Shown here: positions 51,793-59,708 of the stretch, in pieces
Layout: every line of letters begins with the position of its first letter
Position numbering within the stretch: position 1 is the first letter of the stretch
Origin: Oscillospiraceae bacterium
GTDB lineage: Bacteria > Bacillota > Clostridia > Oscillospirales > CAG-272
DNA: 64,000 nucleotides
NCBI GenBank assembly: GCA_015065385.1
Contig: SVQK01000056.1
Coordinates: 334,983 to 398,982, forward strand
Direction: 5' to 3'
Program-made: the position numbers and the translations under genes
Notes under the pieces: model-generated
Databases searched by the model: none
Seen by the model: only the letters and a program-made list of their open reading frames with translations
Told to the model about the DNA's origin: nothing

Positions 51793-53308
51793 ATGAAGCA
51801 GAATCTGCGCAGAACTGCCGCTTTCATGCTTGCCATGCTGACGGCAGCTTCCCTGTACGCATGCGCCGGCGAAACCAAAGACTCCGAAACAGACTCTCCC
51901 GGAATATCGGATGCGCCGTCCGTCACCCCCCGCCGACGATCCGTCCGCGGTCGAAACGGCTCCGGAAACGGAAGCACGGGTGGACGGCCCCGAAAAGACG
52001 GACCTCGGCGGATACGAACTCAAAATCGTGACTTCTACATGGTTCAACAACGACGGGATCATCCATCCGGAGGAGCTGACCGGAGAGGTCATCAACGACG
52101 CGGTCTACAACGCGAATCTCGGCGTCGCGGAGACCTACAACTGCGGGTTTGCCCCGATCATCCTTGATACCTATCCGGCCGTGACACAGGCCGTGGAGCT
52201 CGCCGTCAAATCGGGGATGGATGAGTATGATTTATCCTACAACCACGACAACCAAACCGTTGCGAACGCCATGAAAGGATATTTTCTGAACATCCGGGGT
52301 TCGGACGTTTTCAACTTCGACGCCCCGTGGTGGACGAAGACCGCGGAGGACTTCACGGTCGGCGGCGGCCTGTATTTCGCGGCGAACTATGTGACCTACA
52401 GCCCGCTGTACTTCGGCTTCACCCTCGTCTACAACAAGGACATCGCGGCCAACTACGGGATCGAGATCCCCTACGACCGGATCTTCGCCGGGGACTGGTA
52501 TCTCGAGGACTTCATCGCCATGACGAAGGACACGAATCAGGATCTGGACGGGGACGGGGAAATGACCGTCGGCCGGGATCAGTACGGGTTCATGGCAAGC
52601 TCCCTCGGCCTTGTGAATTTCCAGGTGTCCCTCGGTATTTCCGTGCTCGGCAAGGACGAGGAGGGCTATCTCACCTTCTCCGTGGATCAGGAACGGCTCT
52701 CAAAGGCGCTTGACATGATCGGCAGGCTGATGGAGAACGGGATCAACAAGGACGACGTTCCGGGCGAGCCGTGGGGATACGGCACGAGCCATTTCGCCGA
52801 CGGTCAGGTGCTGTTCAACTATCCGCAGATCGTCGATATCCCCGCGCAGATGCACGATACAGACGTGCGGTTCGGAACGCTCCCGCCGCCGAAGCTCGAC
52901 GAGAACCAGAAGGACTATATTTCGGGCTGCTTCGATGTGTACTGGGCGATCCCGAAGACCGCGTACGAACGGGTGGACACCATTGCCACCATCGTGGAGG
53001 GCATGGGCCACAACTGTTATTACGACGTCCTCCCCGCGGCCTACGAGACCACGCTTCAGGTACGGTTCTCCGACTCCCCGAACGACGCGCGCGCTTTCGA
53101 GATCATCCGCGACTCCATGTGCGTGGACGTCGGATACGCGTTCAATGAACATTGCACCGCTCTGTCCGGGATCGTCCGAGCGTTCTCGACCATGACGTCC
53201 GGGACCATGGCTTCCGAAATCGCCAAGAACGAAACGATGCTGAAAAAACAGCTCAGCAAGACCAATGACAAGATCCGCAAGATGAACGAGGAATGGGCAA
53301 GACCCTGA
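51793..53308 (+). pseudogene. Solute-binding lipoprotein, frameshifted near the N-terminus
   Basis: The signal peptide (MKQNLRRTAAFMLAMLTAASLYAC) is read from ATG 51793, but the mature domain continues in the next frame up to 53308. Taking one base out of the run of six C at 51926-51931 joins the two as VTP-ADDPSAVETAPE and gives a normal protein of about 505 residues. The domain has GYELKIVTSTWFNN, ELTGEVINDAVYNANLGVAETYN and GDWYLEDFIAMTKDTNQDLDGDG, a paralogue of the 40.5-kb protein. Either a real mutation, phase variation or a sequencing error. It is second in the HTH-GH51 operon and ends at a terminator. Confidence 0.82.
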
Positions 53309-53328
53309 TCGAACCGGACGGATCGATG

Positions 53329-53365
53329 AAAACGCTTTCTTCCGCAATGGAAGGAGGCGTTTTTT
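53329..53365 (+). terminator. Terminator of the HTH-GH51 operon
   Basis: AACGCTTTCTTCC (53331-53343) pairs with GGAAGGAGGCGTT (53349-53361) around a 5-nt loop, and runs into six T in all. Confidence 0.85.
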
Positions 53366-53437
53366 CAGCCCTCGGCGCGGGACTTTCAGACCGGCCGAAA
53401 ATGTCGCTTCTCAGGCGACCATTTGATCCCTCCGGTG

Positions 53438-53446
53438 TGGTATGAT
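53438..53446 (+). promoter_or_regulatory. Extended -10 promoter of the vWA gene
   Basis: TGGTATGAT (TG-N-TATGAT) 44 nt before the start codon; TTGATC at 53423 is too close for a normal -35. Confidence 0.45.
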
Positions 53447-53489
53447 GGGGGCACAGAGAAAAAACACTTCAAAAACGGAGGATTTCAGC

Positions 53490-54122
53490 ATGAAAAAAGG
53501 ACTGACCGAACTTGTATTCATTCTCGACCGGAGCGGATCGATGGCTCCCCTGACGGACGACACCATCGGCGGGTTCAACGCGATGATCGAGAAGCAGAAA
53601 AAAGAGGAAGGGGAGTGCCTCGTCTCCACGGTCCTCTTTGCAAACGACAGCCGGGTGATCCACGACCGCATACCGCTCTCCGAAGTGCCGGAGCTGACGG
53701 ACCGGGAGTATTACGCCGGAGGATGCACCGCACTCCTTGACGCTGTGGGCGGAGCTGTCAAGCACATCTCGACCATCCACCGCTATGCGAGGGCGGAGGA
53801 TGTCCCGGAAAAGACCCTCTTCGTCATCACCACCGACGGCATGGAAAACGCCAGTCACAAATACTCCGGAAAACAGGTCCGGGAGACGGTGGAGAATATG
53901 AAGAAGGAGCGCGGATGGGAATTCATTTTTCTCGCGGCCAACATCGACGCTGCGGAGGCTGCCTCGAAGATCGGCATTTCCCGGGAATGGGCGATGAACT
54001 ACACCGCCGACGCGAAGGAGACCGCCCGCCTGTACCGCCGGATCGGACGCACCGTGGGAGCTGCCCGCGCCTGCGCCCCCGCCGCCGATCTGAACGCTGC
54101 CCTCCGGGACGACATCGACTGA
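53490..54122 (+). CDS. von Willebrand factor A domain protein (TerY-like)
   Basis: The 210-residue single-domain protein has the metal-ion site DRSGSM at residues 13-18 (DxSxS), a Thr in GGCTALLDAVG and an Asp in FVITTDGMENAS, so the MIDAS is complete. No signal peptide, so intracellular like TerY proteins of stress-linked systems. ATG 53490 follows CGGAGG; an earlier in-frame start lies inside the promoter. The gene ends 8 nt before the stop of the macro-domain gene on the other strand. vWA and macro proteins also occur together in Ter-type stress clusters, which suggests a link here; that is inference. Confidence 0.85.
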   Translation: MKKGLTELVFILDRSGSMAPLTDDTIGGFNAMIEKQKKEEGECLVSTVLFANDSRVIHDRIPLSEVPELTDREYYAGGCTALLDAVGGAVKHISTIHRYARAEDVPEKTLFVITTDGMENASHKYSGKQVRETVENMKKERGWEFIFLAANIDAAEAASKIGISREWAMNYTADAKETARLYRRIGRTVGAARACAPAADLNAALRDDID

Positions 54123-54130
54123 TTCCGCCG

Positions 54131-55207
54131 TCACGCTCCGATCTGCTTCTGGTCGAAGGCGTACAGCGCTTCGTTGATCTCAAAGACGTTGTAATTGCCC
54201 CGCTCGATGAAGTACTTCACGATCACGTCGAAGGGCGCGGATGGCGAGAGGGCATACCCTGCTTTGAGCAAAAGCTCCTCCGTCTCGGCGAGGGACAGCT
54301 CGAGCGCGATGGCGAAGGCGAGGGCCGTCGTCTTGCTTGGCCTGTATTGAGGATCGCTCCGGATCTTCGAGAACAGCTTCCGGTCCACGTTGGCACGCCG
54401 GTAGCACTCCGCGTCCTTCATCCCGCGTTCGTCGATCTTGCGCAGCAGCATTTCCGAAAAGCTCTCGTCGATCATCGAGAGGGCCTCTTCGAGCGAGACG
54501 GAATCCGCGGCTGTGTCCGGGAAAAAGCCCCCGGCGGAGGAAAGCGTCGGAGGGGCCGATTCCTCCTGCCTTTTGCACGCATCCGCGCGGGGCGCTCGTT
54601 CGGCGAGAAATCCGACGCGGCGGAAGAGCCCTTTCTTCTTCTCCGGCGCGGCAGCGGAGCAGGGGTTTGCCTCGCGCGGGAATCCGGTCAGCCCCTCGAG
54701 AGTCCGGTTCAGCTCTCCGTACGTCCCGCGCATGGATGCCGGCGGATCGAACAGAACCAGAAGGACGGTCATTTCGTCGTGTCCGTCCGCGAGAAACGCC
54801 CCGATCTCTTCCCCCGCGACCCGGAGCGCGATCGGGCGGGGCATTCCGTATGCTCCCGCGGAAACCAGAGGAAACGCAACGGACGCGCATCCCGATTCCG
54901 CGGCGAGATGGAGGGATCTGCGGTAGCAGGACGCGAGGATCTCCTCCTCACCCCGGCCTCCGCCCTCCCAGACGGGGCCGACGGTGTGGATCACGAACCG
55001 CGCGGGCAGACCGTAGGCGGCGGTGCGTTTCGCCTCTCCGGGAGCGCATCCCCCGAGCGTTTCGCACTCCTTCCGCAATCCCGGGCCCGCCGCCCTGTGG
55101 ATCGCGCCGTCTACGCCCCCGCCTCCGAGCAGGGAAGGATTGGCGGCGTTGACGATCGCGTCGGCTCGGATCTTCGTGATATCCCCGTGAATCAGGTAGA
55201 AGGGCAT
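54131..55207 (-). CDS. Macro-domain protein with C-terminal helical domain
   Basis: The 358-residue protein has a macro domain (1-170) that binds ADP-ribose or O-acetyl-ADP-ribose: IHGDITKIRADAIVNAANPSLLGGGGVDGAIHRAAG, FVIHTVGPVW and AFPLVSAGAYGMP. A variable linker (about 175-250) leads to a helical C-terminal domain (255-358) with LLRKIDERGMKDAECYRRANVDRKLFSKIR, TTALAFAIALELSLAETEELL and IVKYFIERGNYNVFEINEALYAF, which resembles an HTH-like unit. Start 55207 is preferred to 55240 because AAAGGAG lies before it, and the upstream start would be almost leaderless given the TATAAT at 55257-55252. Likely role: removal or reading of ADP-ribose marks. Confidence 0.85.
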   Translation of the reverse strand: MPFYLIHGDITKIRADAIVNAANPSLLGGGGVDGAIHRAAGPGLRKECETLGGCAPGEAKRTAAYGLPARFVIHTVGPVWEGGGRGEEEILASCYRRSLHLAAESGCASVAFPLVSAGAYGMPRPIALRVAGEEIGAFLADGHDEMTVLLVLFDPPASMRGTYGELNRTLEGLTGFPREANPCSAAAPEKKKGLFRRVGFLAERAPRADACKRQEESAPPTLSSAGGFFPDTAADSVSLEEALSMIDESFSEMLLRKIDERGMKDAECYRRANVDRKLFSKIRSDPQYRPSKTTALAFAIALELSLAETEELLLKAGYALSPSAPFDVIVKYFIERGNYNVFEINEALYAFDQKQIGA

Positions 55208-55251
55208 GGTCAAAGCTCCTTTCGCGTGCGGCATGGTCATCTTCCGCTCCT

Positions 55252-55280
55252 ATTATAGCAAAAATCCGCGGCTTTCGCAA
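55252..55280 (-). promoter_or_regulatory. Promoter of the macro-domain gene
   Basis: Minus-strand TTGCGA (55280-55275), 17-nt spacer, TATAAT (55257-55252). Confidence 0.7.
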
Positions 55281-55358
55281 GGGAGTACGGCAAATGGGGG
55301 AGAAACGGAGGCGTTGTGAAAAAACTTTCGGAAAAACGAAAAAATGCGCGATTTCCTC

Positions 55359-55387
55359 TTGACAGGCCGGACGGTGAGTGCTATAAT
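55359..55387 (+). promoter_or_regulatory. Promoter of the Tyr-leader / symporter unit
   Basis: TTGACA (55359-55364), 17-nt spacer, TATAAT (55382-55387): full consensus. It is followed by a leader of about 215 nt before the symporter gene. Confidence 0.9.
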
Positions 55388-55415
55388 GTGTAAAAATTCA
55401 GCCAAGGGGAAAAAT

Positions 55416-55472
55416 ATGAACTCGTTCGTGTTTGCATACGCCTATTATTACTATTACTTCACTAAAAAGTAA
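55416..55472 (+). CDS. Polytyrosine leader peptide (18 aa)
   Basis: A short open frame codes MNSFVFAYAYYYYYFTKK and stops at TAA 55470-55472. AAGGGGA lies just before the ATG. Six of 18 residues are Tyr (five in a row, codons 55443-55457) and three are Phe, far from chance. It starts about 22 nt after the expected transcript start and is followed by alternative hairpins and a terminator. This is the layout of an amino-acid attenuator: a ribosome that waits for Tyr-tRNA in the Tyr codons would change folding of the RNA behind it. The gene controlled is the symporter at 55611. Confidence 0.75.
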   Translation: MNSFVFAYAYYYYYFTKK

Positions 55473-55517
55473 TAGTGATTTGTGATGCAAGCAGGAAGTT
55501 CGGACAGAATAAACATT

Positions 55518-55555
55518 CAGGCTGCACGGAATCACACCGTTCAGCCTGTTTTTTT
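55518..55555 (+). terminator. Attenuator terminator before the symporter gene
   Basis: CAGGCTG (55518-55524) pairs with CAGCCTG (55542-55548), and ACGG (55526-55529) with CCGT (55537-55540), loop AATCACA, followed by seven T. It lies 56 nt before the symporter start, with the promoter on the other side. Confidence 0.9.
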
Positions 55556-55610
55556 GAGAAGTCCGGGGTTCCTTCCCATCCCCCGCGCGGAATAAACATA
55601 CGGAGGCCAT

Positions 55611-57194
55611 ATGGTTATCAAAATCGCGTTCCTGCTCCTGTTCTTTGCCGTCATGATCGCGGTGGGGTTCGTCTGCCGTCGTCAGGCGGACAGCGTTCAC
55701 GGATTCGTTCTGGGCGGACGAAACGTCGGCCCGTGGCTGACTGCCTTCGCCTACGGCACCTCCTATTTCTCCGCCGTCATCTTCATCGGGTACGCCGGTC
55801 AGTTCGGCTGGCGGTTCGGCATTTCGACCACATGGGTCGGCATCGGAAACGCCGTGATCGGATCGCTGCTCGCATGGGTGATCCTCGGGCGGAGAACCAG
55901 ACTGCTCACCCAGAAGCTCGACTCCAAGACCATGCCCGACTATTTCGGTTCCCGGTTCGGGTCCGGCGCGCTCCGGATCGCGGCCTCCGCCATCGTCTTC
56001 ATCTTCCTGATTCCCTACACCGCGTCCCTGTACAACGGCCTGTCCCGGCTGTTTGAATCCGCGTTCGGCATCGACTATGTGTGGTGCGTGCTCATCATGT
56101 CCGTCCTGACCGGCGTGTACGTCATCGCGGGCGGCTACATGGCTACGGCGGTGAACGACTTCATTCAGGGCTTAATCATGCTCATCGGCATCGTGCTCGT
56201 CATCGGCGCGGTGCTCAAGGACAACGGCGGATTCATGGAAGCGATGAACTCCCTTTCCGTCCTCGAAGCTCCCTCCAATACCGGATTGCACGGCGCGTTC
56301 TCGTCCTTCCTCGGTCCGGAACCGCTCACCCTTCTCGGCGTGGTGCTCCTGACCTCCCTCGGCACATGGGGCCTGCCCCAGATGGTCGGTAAATTCTACG
56401 CCATCAAGAGCGAAAGCGACATCTCGAAGGGCACGCTGATCTCCACGATCTTCGCTATCATTGTGGCGGGCGGCTGTTACTTCCTCGGCGGGTTTGGACG
56501 TCTCTACGGGGATGTGATCGAATACGGCGCGAACGGAAATCCCGTGTATGACAGCATCGTTCCGAAGATGCTCGAAGGCCTTCCCACCGTCGTTGTGGCG
56601 ATCGTGATCGTGCTGGTGCTCTCCGCCTCCATGTCCACGCTGTCCTCGCTCGTGCTGACCTCCTCCTCCACCCTGACCCTCGACATGATCCTGCCGATCC
56701 GCTCGAAGGGCGGAAAGAAGACCGAGCAGAAGACCCAGATGCTTCTGATCCGCTGCCTCATCGTGTTCTTCATCGTCGTCTCCGCGGTGATCGCCATCGT
56801 GCAGGTCAAGTCCTCCGTCACCTTCATCGCGCAGCTCATGGGTATTTCCTGGGGCGCTCTGGCCGGCGCGTTCCTCGCTCCCTTCCTCTACAGCCTCTAC
56901 GGGAAATGGGTCACGAAGGCCTCCGTGTGGGTCAGCTTTATCTGCGGCGTCGGAATCATGGCCGCGGATATGTTCTGCAACTTCACGGGCCGGGTGTTCA
57001 TCAATTCCTTCTTCGCCTCTCCCATCAACGCGGGCGTTCTGGCGATGGTTGCCGGGCTTGTGCTTGTCCCGGTGGTCAGCCTCTTCACACCGAAGCCGGA
57101 CGGGAAGAAGGTGGACGAGATGTTCTCCTGCTACGACCGGACCGTTGTGGTTCACGCCACGACCGCGCTCGGCGAAGAGCAGAAAGAGAACTGA
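55611..57194 (+). CDS. Sodium:solute symporter (SSS family)
   Basis: The 527-residue integral membrane protein has about 13 hydrophobic segments. FVLGGRNVGPWLTAFAYGTSYFSAVIFIGYAGQ matches the first helices of the SSS family, GGYMATAVNDFIQGLIMLIGI is the TM5-6 part, and SASMSTLSSLVLTSSSTLTLD is the TM8 region with the Ser/Thr residues that bind sodium. The substrate is not shown by the protein itself; the polytyrosine leader upstream suggests tyrosine, another aromatic amino acid or a precursor. ATG 55611 follows CGGAGG. A terminator follows at 57215-57247, so the gene is alone behind the attenuator. Confidence 0.9.
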   Translation: MVIKIAFLLLFFAVMIAVGFVCRRQADSVHGFVLGGRNVGPWLTAFAYGTSYFSAVIFIGYAGQFGWRFGISTTWVGIGNAVIGSLLAWVILGRRTRLLTQKLDSKTMPDYFGSRFGSGALRIAASAIVFIFLIPYTASLYNGLSRLFESAFGIDYVWCVLIMSVLTGVYVIAGGYMATAVNDFIQGLIMLIGIVLVIGAVLKDNGGFMEAMNSLSVLEAPSNTGLHGAFSSFLGPEPLTLLGVVLLTSLGTWGLPQMVGKFYAIKSESDISKGTLISTIFAIIVAGGCYFLGGFGRLYGDVIEYGANGNPVYDSIVPKMLEGLPTVVVAIVIVLVLSASMSTLSSLVLTSSSTLTLDMILPIRSKGGKKTEQKTQMLLIRCLIVFFIVVSAVIAIVQVKSSVTFIAQLMGISWGALAGAFLAPFLYSLYGKWVTKASVWVSFICGVGIMAADMFCNFTGRVFINSFFASPINAGVLAMVAGLVLVPVVSLFTPKPDGKKVDEMFSCYDRTVVVHATTALGEEQKEN

Positions 57195-57214
57195 CCGGAC
57201 AAACCGATATGCGG

Positions 57215-57247
57215 AAAGACGGGATCTTCGGATTCCGTCTTTTTTTG
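57215..57247 (+). terminator. Terminator of the symporter gene
   Basis: AAGACGG (57216-57222) pairs with CCGTCTT (57235-57241), with GATC/GATT inside, followed by a T-run. Confidence 0.85.
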
Positions 57248-57364
57248 CGAATTCGTTGTTTCCCGGGAACTTTTTCCTTTTGCGGAACGTCTTATATCCG
57301 GAAAGAAGAAAAACGGACGGAGCCGGGCAGACTCCCGGAGGATCGGTCGAAAGGAGGCGTGACG

Positions 57365-58024
57365 ATGCAGAAAAGATGGTGGATCCCCCTCATGATCCTT
57401 GCCTGCCTGCTGTGGGCGGTGAGCTGCGCGCAGAAGGGAGCGGAGGAGGTCATGGGGATCGGTGTCCGTCCCGCGGCGTCGGGCACCGGCGAACTCGTCG
57501 TAGTCGAGGCACCCGAACCTGTATCCGGGGAACCCGAACAGGATTCCGGGATTCAGCCTGCCGAAGGACTCCGGCTTCATGTTGCCGGGGAAGGGAAGGA
57601 TCTGTCGGTGTGTTCCCGCCCTCCTCAGCTGACCGTGGCGGGATGCGCGAACGCGATTCACCCGAGCTGCACATGGACGGCGGACGGTGCGACGATGATC
57701 GCCTGCGGAATGGCGCCGCTCGATATGCTGGATCTTTTGGAAACCGTTCCCTTTGACACCCCCGACGATCCGGTTCCGGAGCTTCTGTTCGAGGTCGAAC
57801 CCGACCGGATTTCCCTCCGGTTCGCTCTGCTCGAATGGGATGAAAACGGGGAGCTTCTGACGGACTATGACGATTTCACGGAACTGACGCCCGACGGGAA
57901 AACCGGGGATTTCACCTTCCCGCCTGCGGACTCCGTCGTGGAGATCAACGCGGAATGGGACGAGCGGGACGGATTCGGCGGCCATGCCCTCTACGTCTTC
58001 TGCGCGGGCGGATCGGCAGAATAA
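57365..58024 (+). CDS. Lipoprotein of unknown function
   Basis: The 219-residue protein begins MQKRWWIPLMILACLLWAVSC, a lipoprotein signal with lipobox AVSC. An acidic Glu/Pro linker (about 45-70) leads to a domain with LRLHVAGEGKDLSVCSRPPQLTVAG, WTADGATMIACGMAPLDML and GDFTFPPADSVVEINAEWDERDGFGGHALYVFC, with several Cys that could form disulphides outside the cell. No family recognised. ATG 57365 is seven bases after AAGGAGG; the GTG two codons earlier is too close to it. It has its own terminator. Confidence 0.8.
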   Translation: MQKRWWIPLMILACLLWAVSCAQKGAEEVMGIGVRPAASGTGELVVVEAPEPVSGEPEQDSGIQPAEGLRLHVAGEGKDLSVCSRPPQLTVAGCANAIHPSCTWTADGATMIACGMAPLDMLDLLETVPFDTPDDPVPELLFEVEPDRISLRFALLEWDENGELLTDYDDFTELTPDGKTGDFTFPPADSVVEINAEWDERDGFGGHALYVFCAGGSAE

Positions 58025-58030
58025 TAGCAT

Positions 58031-58067
58031 GGAACCTCTGCTTTTTTTTGCGGAGGTTCTGTCTTTC
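58031..58067 (+). terminator. Terminator of lipoprotein gene
   Basis: GAACCTCTGC (58032-58041) pairs with GCGGAGGTTC (58050-58059), followed by TGTCTTTCC. Confidence 0.75.
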
Positions 58068-58178
58068 CTCTCATCTATTTGTCATGCAGTTGTCCCGGCT
58101 TCACGGACGGTGAGCAGCACAAAAATGAACAAAACCGAAATAATATATGAATTAACAATGGATTCTCCGCTTTCACGC

Positions 58179-58207
58179 TTGAAAAGTGCGGAGGTCTGTG
58201 GTATAGT
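58179..58207 (+). promoter_or_regulatory. Promoter of the MFS-like/ADVID operon
   Basis: TTGAAA (58179-58184), 17-nt spacer, TATAGT (58202-58207), 33 nt before the start codon. Confidence 0.7.
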
Positions 58208-58239
58208 GACAGCAGGAATCGAATGAAAGGGAAAGGTTC

Positions 58240-59292
58240 ATGCTGATCCTTCACTCTCTCGCGCATCTCTTGGTGGACGCTCTCTGCGCGGCGACGCTGT
58301 TCGGTCCGGTGCGCGGCAATCCGGACATCGGGTTCATGGTCCTTTTGTACAATACGCTCGCCTTTTCCACCCAGTGTCTGGTCGGGCTTGCGGCGGACCG
58401 GATGAGAAAGCACGCCCCCGCCGCGGCTGTATCAATGCTGGCCGTCGTGCTCGGCTATCTTCTGCCCGTTCCGGATCTTGCCCGGGTGCTGCTCGCGGGA
58501 TGCGGCAACAGCGTCTTCCATGTGGCGGGCGGCGCTTGGACGCTGGAGGAGAGCGGAGGAAAAGCCGGGAAGCTGGGGGTGTTCGTCGCGCCCGGAGCGA
58601 TCGGTCTGACTCTCGGGACGCTGTGGCCCTCGCTCGGGGCGGTGTTCGCCGCACTTCTGGCTCTCGCCGCTCTGGCTGAGATCCCGCTGTCCCATGTGTT
58701 CCGCTCCAAAGCGGATCCGGAACCGTGCGGCGTCGTCCCGGTGTCTCCGGTCGGGATGGGAAAGACCTTTCTTTGCGTCCTCTTGCTGACGGCGGCGGTG
58801 GCGACCCGTGCGGTCGGCGGTTCCGTGGTGGCCTTTCCGTGGAAGACCGGCGCGGTCCTCGGCCTGATCCTCACCCTGTCCGTCTGGGCGGGGAAGACGG
58901 CGGGCGGATTCCTCTGCGACCGGTACGGACCGTCCCGCGCGGCCCTTGTGTCCGTCCCCATTGCCGCGCTGTTCATCACCTTCTGCTCCGCCTGGATGCT
59001 CCCGTCCCTCTTCGGGCAGTTTGCCCTGAATCTGACCATGCCGATCACGCTCTGGCTGATGTTCCGCGCCATGCCGGACGCGCCGGGATTTGCGTTCGGG
59101 CTCGCGGCATCCGCGCTCTGGCCGGGAACCATCGCAGGCAAGCTCATCACGCTGACAGGACCCGCGGCAAAAGCGCTGACCGTTCTGACCTTCCTCTTCG
59201 GACTGGCGGCGATCCTGTATTCCGCCCGCGTCCTGCTGCCCCGCTCCGGTTCTGCGCCCGGATCCGCAACCCGCAGATTTAGATCGAAATGA
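58240..59292 (+). CDS. MFS-like multispan membrane protein
   Basis: The 350-residue protein is almost wholly hydrophobic with about 10-11 segments. A loop AADRMRKHAP after the second segment and CDRYGPSRA in the second half resemble the D-R-G loops between helices 2-3 and 8-9 of major facilitator transporters, so it is probably a short MFS-type carrier; the substrate is unknown. ATG 58240 follows AAAGGGAAAGG. Its stop overlaps the start of the next gene (ATGA), and it heads an operon of small membrane proteins. Confidence 0.7.
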   Translation: MLILHSLAHLLVDALCAATLFGPVRGNPDIGFMVLLYNTLAFSTQCLVGLAADRMRKHAPAAAVSMLAVVLGYLLPVPDLARVLLAGCGNSVFHVAGGAWTLEESGGKAGKLGVFVAPGAIGLTLGTLWPSLGAVFAALLALAALAEIPLSHVFRSKADPEPCGVVPVSPVGMGKTFLCVLLLTAAVATRAVGGSVVAFPWKTGAVLGLILTLSVWAGKTAGGFLCDRYGPSRAALVSVPIAALFITFCSAWMLPSLFGQFALNLTMPITLWLMFRAMPDAPGFAFGLAASALWPGTIAGKLITLTGPAAKALTVLTFLFGLAAILYSARVLLPRSGSAPGSATRRFRSK

Positions 59293-59708
59293 AGAAAGGA
59301 ATCGTGATTCCCATGAAAAAGAAAGCTGTTCTCGCGGCCCTTCTGACGCTGACCGCGCTGTTTGCCGCCGTGATTCCCGTCCGGGCCGACGTGATCGACC
59401 CCGACGTTTGGGATCCGTACAACACGAATTCGGGTTATATAGAAGAGGAACCGGTTGAGCCCGCGGAAGAGCCCGCCCCCTCCGAACCGGAAGAGGTTGA
59501 GGTGTCCGACACGGAGGCAACTCCCGCGTCTCCCGCTCCCGAACCCGCTCCGAACAATAACCGGGTCGATTCCGAGGCCAAATCTCTTTCGACGACTGTG
59601 ACGGCTCTCGCGGCGGGACTATTGATCATTGCGGTGGCCGCTCTGATCCGCGCCATCGTCCGGAATCACAGGGAAGCGAAAATCGACAGGGAGATGAGCG
59701 CAAAATGA
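59289..59708 (+). CDS. Secreted/membrane ADVID-motif protein 1
   Basis: The 139-residue protein has a signal peptide (KKKAVLAALLTLTALFAAVIPVRA) that would be cut before DVIDPDVWDPYNTN. The mature part has an acidic Glu/Pro-rich stretch (EEEPVEPAEEPAPSEPEE), then one membrane segment near the end (ALAAGLLIIAVAALIRAIV) and a short charged tail. The start may be 59289 (coupled to the previous stop) or 59313; the latter gives the more usual signal peptide but has a distant RBS. The next protein shares the layout and the ADVID cleavage motif. Function unknown. Confidence 0.7.
   Translation: MKKGIVIPMKKKAVLAALLTLTALFAAVIPVRADVIDPDVWDPYNTNSGYIEEEPVEPAEEPAPSEPEEVEVSDTEATPASPAPEPAPNNNRVDSEAKSLSTTVTALAAGLLIIAVAALIRAIVRNHREAKIDREMSAK

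Larger units (their letters stand above)
55416..55555 (+). promoter_or_regulatory. Candidate tyrosine-responsive attenuator
   Basis: Three competing folds can be drawn. Hairpin 1 pairs 55451-55459 (in the Tyr codons) with 55467-55475, closed further out by 55432-55437 with 55485-55490. The antiterminator pairs GTGATTTGTG (55475-55484) with 55525-55535, ten base pairs with one bulged G. The terminator is 55518-55548 plus seven T. A ribosome stalled on the Tyr codons would open hairpin 1 and free 55475-55484 for the antiterminator; a ribosome at the stop codon would cover it. Pairings were found by eye and not by energy calculation. Confidence 0.65.

Noticed and set aside
55475..57194. Extra frames on both strands around the symporter
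   Set aside because: They overlap the strongly supported membrane protein and have no start signals.
58125..58226. 33-codon frame before the MFS-like gene
   Set aside because: It overlaps the promoter 58179-58207, has no convincing RBS and no pattern like the Tyr leader.
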